Below, piece after piece: positions 34,939 through 40,816 of a DNA stretch of 40,816 nucleotides. How positions within the stretch are numbered: position 1 is the first letter of the stretch; each line of letters begins with the position of its first letter. A program made the translations under genes and the position numbers. The notes below the pieces were generated by a model, which had not been told where the DNA came from, did not search any database, and saw nothing but the letters and a program-made list of their open reading frames with translations. Source of the stretch: an uncultured Acidobacteriota bacterium (GTDB taxonomy: Bacteria; Acidobacteriota; Vicinamibacteria; Vicinamibacterales; UBA2999); contig CADEFD010000037.1 in assembly GCA_902826515.1 (NCBI GenBank), positions 1 to 40,816 on the forward strand, in the 5' to 3' direction.

Positions 34939-37542
34939 ATGGCCGGGCTGCCGTCTCTCCCCCTGTCCCGCCTGGCGGCGGGCGGGGGAGGCTGCGTGCT
35001 GCACGACTTGCTCGGAGACGTCAGGACATCACTGCGGCAACTCGGCCGCACGCCCGGCTTCACGGCCGCCGCCATCGCCGTGCTGGCGCTCGGCATCGCG
35101 CTCAACGCCGCGGTGTTCGGCGTGTTCCACGCACTGGTCTTCGCCGGCCGTCCGCTGGCCGACCCCGACCGGCTCGTGCAGATCTACTCGCGGCACACGC
35201 AGGAAGTGGAGTCGTACCGCGCGTTTTCGCACGGCGCCTTCGACGTGCTGGCGGCCCGCCGCGACGTCTTCACCGGCGTCACCGCCCATACCCTCGGCAC
35301 CGTCGGCGTGCGCGAGACGGCAGCAGGCGACGCGCGGCGCACGTTCGCCGGCTTCGTGGCCACCAGCTTCTTCGACGTGCTCGGTGTGCCGGTCGTGCAC
35401 GGGCGGCCGTTCACGGCCGAGGAAGGCCGGCCCGGTTCCGGCGCCACCGTGGCCGTGGCCACGCATGCCTACTGGCAGCGCGCCGGACGTCGCGCCGATC
35501 TCGTGGGCTCGACCGTGTTCGTGAACGAACGGCCGGTGACGATCGTCGGCATCACGCCGCCAGGATTCACCGGCACGATGATGGTCATCGGCCCCGAACT
35601 GCTGCTGCCGCTCGGCGCCTTCGACCTGCTGCGCACCGAGTCGTTCGAGGCCGACACGCGCGCGCTGAGCGCGCCCGATACGTTCCCGCTGTTCCTCGTG
35701 GGGCGCCTCGCCCCCGGCGTGACGCCGGCGGCCGCGGCCACGCGGCTTGCGCCGGCCGACGCCGCGCTCGCCGAGGCCTATCCGGCGCAGTACCGCGGGC
35801 GGGCGCTGTCGGTCGCGCCGCTGCCGCGCTTCGGCACCAGCACGAGCCCGATGGACGAACGTGTGCTGACCACGGTGGCGATCGTGTTCCTCGGGCTCAC
35901 GAGCGCGGTGCTGCTCATCGTGTGCCTGAATCTGGCGTCGGTGCTCGTGGCCCGCGGCGAAGCGCGCCGGCGCGAGTTCGCCATCCGCCTGGCCCTCGGC
36001 GGCGGACGCGGACGCATCATCCGGCAACTGCTCGTCGAAGCGCTGCTCATCGGCGGCGCCGCCGCGGTGGGCGGCATGCTCGTGGCCGTGCCGGCGATCG
36101 ACACGTTCTTCGGCACGCTGCTGGCGCGCCTGCCGATTTCCCTGGCCGTCGATGCCGGCACCTCGGGCGCGGCCACGGTGGCCGCGTTCGCCTTCGGCGT
36201 CGTGGCGGCGGTCGTGTTCGCCCTCGGCCCGGCGCTCATCCATTCGCGCGACCGCCAGTTCGCGGATCTGAAACATCAGCTCGGTGACACCGCGCCCACG
36301 AAGCGGCGCTGGATCCGGTCGCCGCTCGTGGCCGCGCAGGTCGCTTTGTCGCTCGCCCTGCTCGTGGCGGCCGGGCTCTTCGTGCGGCTGGCGCGGGATG
36401 GCACCGCCGTGGATGCCGCGATGGCGGCCGAGGCCACGGTGATCGCGGACCTCGACGCCGCGCTCGCGGGGCTCGATCAGGCGCGCGCGCTGCCCCTGTA
36501 TGCGGCGATCGAGTCGGAACTGGCGGCGCTGCCCGGCGTGGAAACGGCCGCCATCGGCGTCACCGTGCCCTTCGGAGCCGTCAACCTCGGTCGCGAGGTG
36601 CGGCGCGCGGGCACCCGGCCGGCACCCGGCGATCGCCCGGCCACACCCGCCGAGGGCCGCGCCTTCGAGGCGAAATGGAATGCCGTGGGTGCGGGGTATC
36701 CGCGCGCCATGGGGCTCACGCTTCGCCGCGGACGCACGTTCACCGAGGCCGAGGCCCAGCGCCCGGGCGCGCCGCCGGTTGCGATCGTCGACGAGATCGT
36801 GGCGCGCCAGCTCTGGCCCGATGGCGACGCGCTCGGCCAGTCCATCCACCTCGGCGACGATGCGCCCGCCGCGGCCGACGGCCCGGCGCCCGTGGCGGTG
36901 CAGATCGTGGGCATCGTGTCGCCGCAGGTCACGAACGTCTTCCCGACGCAGAACGAAGGCACGGTCTTCGTGCCGTTCGCGCAGGGCTACCGGAGCGGCG
37001 TCCACTTCCACGTGCGTCCGCGGGCCGGTGCGGACGCGGCGCTGCCGGGAGCGGTGCGGCGCGTCATCCAGGCCACCGCGCCCGGCGTGCCGCTCTTCGG
37101 TGTGACCACGTTCGGCGCGCACCTCGTGTCGTCGATCGAGTTCTGGGGGCTGCGCACGCTCGCCACCGCCATGACCGGGATGGGTCTCTTCGCGGCGTTC
37201 ATCGCCGTCGTCGGCGTCTACGGCGCCAAGTCGTATGCGGTGGCGCGGCGGTCGCGCGAGATCGGCGTGCGGCTGGCGGTCGGCGCGTCGCCAGCGCGCG
37301 TGCTGGTGCAGATCGTGGGCGAAGCGCTGTGGATCGGCGGCGTGGGCGTGGGGGTGGGGATGCTGCTCGGCTTCGGCGTGGGCCGCGCCCTCGACAGCGT
37401 GTTCGTGGACATGGTGCCCTTCGACGTCGGCGTGTTCACGCTGGCGCCCCTGGCCCTGCTTGCCGCCTGTGCGGCCGCCGCGTGGCTGCCCGCCCGGCGG
37501 GCGTCGCGCCTCGACCCGGCGCAGGTGCTGCGGTCCGAGTAG
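34939..37542 (+). CDS. ADOP-type duplicated orphan permease (MacB/FtsX family)
   Basis: The 867-aa protein has two MacB-PCD plus FtsX repeats in one chain. The first begins with [20 protein letters not shown], then [20 protein letters not shown], a large periplasmic loop and an FtsX block ([20 protein letters not shown]). The second half ends with [20 protein letters not shown] and [17 protein letters not shown]. This is the acidobacterial duplicated orphan permease plan; no ABC ATPase gene is adjacent. ATG 34939 (GGAGG 12 nt upstream) is used. GTG 34996, behind GGGGGAGG, begins right at the family's usual N-terminus and is a serious alternative. Transport or mechanotransmission substrate is unknown. 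Confidence 0.88.
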   Translation: MAGLPSLPLSRLAAGGGGCVLHDLLGDVRTSLRQLGRTPGFTAAAIAVLALGIALNAAVFGVFHALVFAGRPLADPDRLVQIYSRHTQEVESYRAFSHGAFDVLAARRDVFTGVTAHTLGTVGVRETAAGDARRTFAGFVATSFFDVLGVPVVHGRPFTAEEGRPGSGATVAVATHAYWQRAGRRADLVGSTVFVNERPVTIVGITPPGFTGTMMVIGPELLLPLGAFDLLRTESFEADTRALSAPDTFPLFLVGRLAPGVTPAAAATRLAPADAALAEAYPAQYRGRALSVAPLPRFGTSTSPMDERVLTTVAIVFLGLTSAVLLIVCLNLASVLVARGEARRREFAIRLALGGGRGRIIRQLLVEALLIGGAAAVGGMLVAVPAIDTFFGTLLARLPISLAVDAGTSGAATVAAFAFGVVAAVVFALGPALIHSRDRQFADLKHQLGDTAPTKRRWIRSPLVAAQVALSLALLVAAGLFVRLARDGTAVDAAMAAEATVIADLDAALAGLDQARALPLYAAIESELAALPGVETAAIGVTVPFGAVNLGREVRRAGTRPAPGDRPATPAEGRAFEAKWNAVGAGYPRAMGLTLRRGRTFTEAEAQRPGAPPVAIVDEIVARQLWPDGDALGQSIHLGDDAPAAADGPAPVAVQIVGIVSPQVTNVFPTQNEGTVFVPFAQGYRSGVHFHVRPRAGADAALPGAVRRVIQATAPGVPLFGVTTFGAHLVSSIEFWGLRTLATAMTGMGLFAAFIAVVGVYGAKSYAVARRSREIGVRLAVGASPARVLVQIVGEALWIGGVGVGVGMLLGFGVGRALDSVFVDMVPFDVGVFTLAPLALLAACAAAAWLPARRASRLDPAQVLRSE

Positions 37543-37546
37543 GCTC

Positions 37547-37613
37547 TTGATCTTTCGCCTTTTGTTCGCATAGGCTTCGTGACGCACCCGGCGCCGGCGG
37601 CCTTTGCGCCGCC
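37547..37613 (+). promoter_or_regulatory. Possible promoter and hairpin between the permease and DinB genes
   Basis: TTGATC (37547-37552) and TAGGCT (37571-37576) are spaced 18 nt and weakly resemble -35 and -10 boxes. A perfect GGCGGC/GCCGCC stem with a 6-nt loop lies at 37596-37613. The hairpin could end the permease transcript or sit in the dinB leader. Evidence is weak for both. Confidence 0.25.
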
Positions 37614-37642
37614 TTCACGATCTATTTCCCTGGAGATTGCCC

Positions 37643-38158
37643 ATGACGCCCGATAACGCCCAGTTCCTCGCCCAGCAGTTCACGCAGCTCATGCACGGCG
37701 AGTTTGCCGCCACCCGCAAGGTGCTCGCCGCCGTGAAGGACGACACCCGCGACTACCGCCCCGACGAGAAGTCGCGCACGGCGTGGGAAGTGGCCACCCA
37801 CATCGCCACCTCCGACGTGTGGTTCCTCGACAGCATCCTGACCGGCCAGTTCGTGTGGGATCCGGCGAAGGTGAAGGAAGTCGAAGGCCAGTTCTCGACC
37901 GTCGCCGAAGTCGTGGCCTTCTACGAGAAGACGTTCCCCGAGAAGCTCAAGGCGATTACCGCGATGTCGCCGGAGTCGCTGGCGAAGCCGATCTCGTTCT
38001 TCGGGATGATGGAGATGCCGGCCGCGTCGTTCCTCGGCATGGCGAACAACCACGGCATCCACCACCGCGGCCAGCTCGCCGCCTACCTGCGCGCGATGGG
38101 CTCGAAGGTGCCGGCCATCTACGGCGGCAGCGCCGACGAACCGATGCAGGGCGCGTAA
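37643..38158 (+). CDS. DinB-family (YfiT-like) four-helix metal-binding protein
   Basis: The ATG at 37643 follows GGAGA with 6-nt spacing and gives 171 aa, normal for DinB. The His triad that binds a divalent metal is present: WEVATHIATSD on one helix and NHGIHHRGQLAAYLRAMG (HxxxH-like) on another, the latter being the most conserved DinB signature. Members include thiol-dependent S-transferases and many proteins of unknown role. The alpha/beta hydrolase gene starts 13 nt after its stop, so the two are probably in one operon. Confidence 0.9.
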   Translation: MTPDNAQFLAQQFTQLMHGEFAATRKVLAAVKDDTRDYRPDEKSRTAWEVATHIATSDVWFLDSILTGQFVWDPAKVKEVEGQFSTVAEVVAFYEKTFPEKLKAITAMSPESLAKPISFFGMMEMPAASFLGMANNHGIHHRGQLAAYLRAMGSKVPAIYGGSADEPMQGA

Positions 38159-38171
38159 TACGCCCGATCGG

Positions 38172-39002
38172 ATGCCCTCCGCCCTCGCCGCCGCCCTGCC
38201 TCGCCTGCTCGCGCAGGCGCCGTTCGTGCCGCTTGGCACGAGCGGTGGCGGCGTGCGGTGCGTGGGGCGCGGCCCGGCGCGCCTCGTGGTGCTGCCGGGT
38301 CTCGTGGGCACCGCCGATGCCCTCGCGGGCCTCGGTGAGGCGCTGGCCGACACCCACCACACGGCGCTCGTGACCTGGCCGCGTGTGGATGGCCTCGACG
38401 CCCTGCTCGCGTGGCTCGAGACGGTGCGCCGCCATCTTGGCGGCGGGCCGCTTGCCGCGTACGGCGGGTCGTTCGGCGGGCTCGTCGCACAGGCATGGCT
38501 GCGACACACGCCGGCGCAGTTCGATGAACTCGTGGTCTCGGGCGTGGGCCCGCCCGACGCCGCGCGTGCCACGAAGAACCAGCGCCTGCTGCCATGGCTG
38601 GCCCGCCTGCCCATGCCCGCGTGGCGCAGTCTGCTCGGGCTGGCGGTGCGCCTGAGCACGAGGCGCGTGGCAGACCGCGACGTGTGGCGCGCCCACTACG
38701 GCCGCGACGTCCGCGCCCTCACCTGGCCGGATCTCGAGTCGCGGTATCTCGTCAGCATCGGCATCGATGCCGCCGGCCCGCCGGCTGACGCGCATCTGCA
38801 GAGCTGGCGCGGCCGCATGCTCGTGCTCGAAGGCACACGCGACGGCGTGGCCCGCGGACCGCAGCGCGCGGCGTTACGCGCCGTCTATCCACGCGCCACG
38901 TTCCATGTGTTCGACGGCGCCGGTCATGGCATGGCGCTCGAGCAGCCCGATGACTGGCTGCGCGTGGTCACGGCGTTCCTGCGCGAGGCTCCGGCGCGCT
39001 GA
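38172..39002 (+). CDS. Alpha/beta hydrolase
   Basis: The 276-aa protein has no signal peptide. It shows LVVLPGLVGTADAL near the oxyanion position, and the nucleophile elbow AAYGGSFGGLVAQ with Ser in GxSxG. Acid-bearing LVLEGTRDGVA and the late DGAGHGMALEQPDDW complete a Ser-Asp-His triad. The cap region (about residues 130-190) is helical and Arg-rich. The substrate cannot be told; this class includes esterases, lipases and C-C hydrolases. It is cytoplasmic and follows dinB by 13 nt. Confidence 0.88.
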   Translation: MPSALAAALPRLLAQAPFVPLGTSGGGVRCVGRGPARLVVLPGLVGTADALAGLGEALADTHHTALVTWPRVDGLDALLAWLETVRRHLGGGPLAAYGGSFGGLVAQAWLRHTPAQFDELVVSGVGPPDAARATKNQRLLPWLARLPMPAWRSLLGLAVRLSTRRVADRDVWRAHYGRDVRALTWPDLESRYLVSIGIDAAGPPADAHLQSWRGRMLVLEGTRDGVARGPQRAALRAVYPRATFHVFDGAGHGMALEQPDDWLRVVTAFLREAPAR

Positions 39003-39116
39003 ACCTGGCGGGGCGCCTGGCCCGGCAGAAATGTACGCGCATGTCACGGAACGTACGGTAATGTCCGGCCGTCGGACGGAGTGGTTGCATGCGAGCCAGG
39101 CCTGACGAGCCAGGTT
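39002..39116 (+). promoter_or_regulatory. Nested inverted repeats: possible structured leader RNA upstream of the DsrE-like gene
   Basis: AACCTGGC (39002-39009) pairs with GCCAGGTT (39109-39116). Inside it GCCTGGC (39015-39021) pairs with GCCAGGC (39095-39101). Enclosed are two small hairpins: GTACG/CGTAC (39033-39056) and GTCCG-GCCGT-CGGAC (39063-39077). Because CCTGGC and GCCAGG each occur twice, alternative pairings are possible. The element ends 24 nt before the AGGAGG of the next gene. It could be a cis-regulatory RNA or merely the terminator of the upstream hydrolase. It matches no riboswitch I recognise. Confidence 0.4.
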
Positions 39117-39150
39117 CGCGCGTGCGAATGTCTGCTCACAGGAGGCCACC

Positions 39151-39855
39151 ATGCGGAGCATGCGGAGCGTTCACCCCTCACCACGCCGCGGATTCCTGGG
39201 AAGAGTTCTGGGCGCGGCGGCCGCGTTGACCACCGCCGGCATCGCGGGGTCGCCGCCCGCCGAAGCGCAGGCGGACACCGGCTGGATCAAGGAGGTGCCC
39301 GGCAAGGCCCGGTGCTTCTTCGACTGCCCGCAGCACCTGAACGGCGTCGGCCTGCTCCACATCCTCAACTACCTGGGCGCGTATCCGGCCGGACAGGCCG
39401 GCGTGGCGAGTTCGTTCTACGGCGTGGGACCCGCCTCGTCGCTGGCCCTCGGGTTTAATGACGCGATGTGGGCCAAGTACGCACTTGGTGAGCTGCTCGG
39501 CCTGAAGGACGCCAGCGGCAAGCCGTACACGCGGAACCTGTTTGCCAGCATGACGAAGGACGAGGCACACGTCGTGGCCGCGCGCATGGGCATCCCGCCC
39601 ACGATCGGCATGCTCGGTCAGGCGGCGCCCGCCCTTTCGATCCCGAGCCTGCAGAAGATGGGCACGAAGTTCCTCATCTGCAACAACGCTCTGGGCCTGT
39701 GGACGCTGGAACTCGAAGCGCGCGGCAAGGGCGCGGCCGCCGCGATCGACAAGGACCTCCGGGCCAACGTGTTGCCCGGGGTCACCATCATCCCGGCGAT
39801 GGTGCAGGCGATCGAGCAGGCACAGACGGCCGGGTTCAGCTACAACCGGCAATAG
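39151..39855 (+). CDS. Exported DsrE-like protein
   Basis: The ATG at 39151 has AGGAGG with 5-nt spacing. The 234-aa product carries a Tat-like signal (SPRRGFLGRVLGAAAALTTA, ending near AEAQA). The mature part resembles DsrE/DsrF-like proteins: SFYGVGPASSLALGFNDAMW, then KYALGELLGLKD and RNLF. The C-terminus has FLICNNALGLWTLELEARG and VLPGVTIIPAMVQAIEQAQT followed by AGFSY. The conserved Cys of the family lies in ICNNAL. Classical DsrE proteins carry sulfur in the cytoplasm; the exported relatives have no firmly known function. A structured leader candidate precedes it. It ends 16 nt from the convergent DUF3179 gene. Confidence 0.75.
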   Translation: MRSMRSVHPSPRRGFLGRVLGAAAALTTAGIAGSPPAEAQADTGWIKEVPGKARCFFDCPQHLNGVGLLHILNYLGAYPAGQAGVASSFYGVGPASSLALGFNDAMWAKYALGELLGLKDASGKPYTRNLFASMTKDEAHVVAARMGIPPTIGMLGQAAPALSIPSLQKMGTKFLICNNALGLWTLELEARGKGAAAAIDKDLRANVLPGVTIIPAMVQAIEQAQTAGFSYNRQ

Positions 39856-39871
39856 GCCGGATGCCGGCGCC

Positions 39872-40816
39872 TCAGGGCCGCGCTGCCCGCGGCTGCCACG
39901 CCGCGTGGATCGTCGTGTCGGGATGGTACTCGTGCCAGTCGAACCAGTAGTCCGACAGGTGCGGCACGCGGGTCAGCCGCCGGCCGGCGAGTGGCCCCGT
40001 CACGGCGCGTCCCATGAAGTCGAACTCGGAGCCGGTGCGCTCGTCGATGAAGCGCACCGGCGACGTGTCCACCTTCCGCAGCAGCTCCACGGTCTGCTCG
40101 TCCACGCGCCGCGAGAACACCCGCACGGAATGGCCGTCATCGGCCTCGAGGATGGCGATCGGCGTGCCGGCCAGGTCGTCCAGAATCACGCGTGAGGCGG
40201 CCAGACTCTCGCGCGGATAGGCGCGGGATGCGCCGTCGATCGTCACGCCGATGACGAGGGTGCGCGGGGGCATCGGGTCGTCGCCGCGCACCGGCGTCAC
40301 GACGCGCGCCTTCGCCGTGCTGTCTTCCCACGTGGCCTTGATCTGTGAGGCGTCGCCGTCCAGCCCGAGCACGCGCGTGCCTGGATGTTCCGCACGCCAC
40401 AAGCCGAAGGTCACTTCGTCGTGCAGCACCGGCGTGAGCGCGCGGCCGGTGAGCGGCCCGGAAATCGCGCGGCCGGTGACCTGCTGCCACCACGAGCCGG
40501 TCTCCAGATCCTCCATCAGGAAGTTCTGGTTGTTGATGCCGATGAGACGGAACCGGAGCGTCCGGCCATCGAGCGCACGTTCCCACACCAGACCGGTGTG
40601 ACAGAGCGTTCAATAGGTGGCGACGATCGGCACGTCGCCGAGCGTCGCGTTCACCAGGTGGTGATAGCCGATGCGGGTGATGGGGAAGGCGAGGGCCGCG
40701 GCGGCATTCGCCACGCCGAGCACCGGCGCGTCGGCGGGCACGTCGGTGGCCTCCGCGGCGGCGACGAAGCGCGGATCGGGGAACGGCCGGAACATCCACT
40801 CGAAGTGGTTCTGGCG
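39872..40816 (-). CDS. DUF3179-domain selenoprotein (in-frame TGA read as selenocysteine), 5' end beyond the window
   Basis: One frame runs from the right edge to the TGA at 39872, interrupted only by TGA at 40612-40610. Before it the protein reads LGVANAAAALAFPITRIGYH then LVNATLGDVPIVATY; after it, TLCHTGLVWERALDGRTLRF. In DUF3179 proteins this junction is the conserved TYCxxC segment, so the TGA replaces the first Cys and gives a UxxC motif. A hairpin suitable as a SECIS follows 9 nt later. The downstream part has the family's DGASRAYPRESL, VFSRRV, DERTGSEFDFMGRAVTGPLA and YWFDWHEYHPDTTIH. If the TGA were a true stop, the C-terminal 238 residues would have no credible start. No start codon for the whole protein lies in the window. 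The family's function is unknown; UxxC suggests redox chemistry. Confidence 0.8.
40584..40600 (-). promoter_or_regulatory. Candidate bacterial SECIS hairpin
   Basis: On the minus strand CACACC-GGTCT-GGTGTG forms a perfect 6-bp stem with a 5-nt loop; a U-G wobble can extend it. It begins 9 nt after the TGA, so the loop lies 16-20 nt downstream, within the range of bacterial SECIS elements. The loop GGUCU equals the core of the E. coli fdhF SECIS loop recognised by SelB. The bulged U of the E. coli stem is not seen. The region also encodes conserved residues (HTGLVW), so coding constraint is a caveat. Confidence 0.65.

Noticed and set aside
35029-37587. Minus-strand ORF of 852 codons opposite the ADOP permease
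   Set aside because: Arg/His/Glu-rich antisense of a membrane protein; the plus frame matches a known permease plan.
39003-39150. A tRNA or known riboswitch in the gap before the DsrE-like gene
   Set aside because: No acceptor/T-arm pattern or known riboswitch core was recognised; only nested inverted repeats are seen.
40610-40795. Reading the DUF3179 locus as a pseudogene split by a nonsense mutation
   Set aside because: The TGA falls on the one residue where Cys/Sec exchange is expected, the frame is intact on both sides, and a SECIS-like hairpin follows; a random nonsense mutation is less likely, though not excluded.

Overview
The window is GC-rich chromosomal DNA with densely packed genes and no phage, transposase, CRISPR, tRNA or rRNA that I can see. 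A duplicated orphan FtsX/MacB-type permease (ADOP type), many Tat- or Sec-exported metabolic proteins, LytS/LytTR signalling genes and a minor-pilin operon suggest Acidobacteriota, most likely the Vicinamibacteria. This placement is inferred from gene content, not from a marker gene.

Layout. 1-5.1 kb: an exported esterase that runs off the left edge (minus), then a beta-propeller/FN3 protein, a secreted DUF2785 protein and an exported RidA-cupin pair (plus). 5.1-8.5 kb: a DUF6311 membrane protein (minus), then a divergent sigma-70-like protein translationally coupled to an anti-sigma-like protein with two zinc motifs. 8.5-14.5 kb, all minus: an M20-like hydrolase, a DUF1295 membrane protein, a sulfite oxidase-type molybdoenzyme with a dihaem cytochrome c, and a PhoA-type alkaline phosphatase. 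14.5-18.4 kb, minus: a three-gene signalling operon in which one LytS-type kinase is followed by a receiver-PP2C phosphatase and a receiver-LytTR regulator, each junction an ATGA overlap. 18.5-22.2 kb, minus: a large secreted protein of unknown function and a second beta-propeller/FN3 protein. 22.2-26.6 kb: GluQ, a D-aminoacylase-like amidohydrolase, a small membrane protein and a MATE exporter. 26.6-32.1 kb: a sigma-54-type promoter followed by four prepilin genes (GspH/FimT, PilV, PilW and a giant PilX). 32.2-37.5 kb: an exported IorAB-type molybdenum hydroxylase (minus) and the ADOP permease (plus). 37.6-40.8 kb: DinB, an alpha/beta hydrolase and an exported DsrE-like protein (plus), then a DUF3179 protein (minus) cut by the right edge.

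The most striking observation is in the DUF3179 gene. An in-frame TGA stands where the family has the first Cys of its conserved CxxC motif. It is followed 9 nt later by a perfect 6-bp hairpin with a GGUCU loop, as expected of a bacterial SECIS element. The gene is therefore best read as a selenoprotein, not as two broken ORFs.

Other points of interest are a repeated layout of -10-like hexamers only 6-9 nt before start codons (probable leaderless transcripts), an M20-family protein without its catalytic Glu pair, a 20-bp direct repeat built from GTGAC units between two divergent promoters, and a nested inverted-repeat leader before the DsrE-like gene. No gene-free stretch exceeds about 240 bp.
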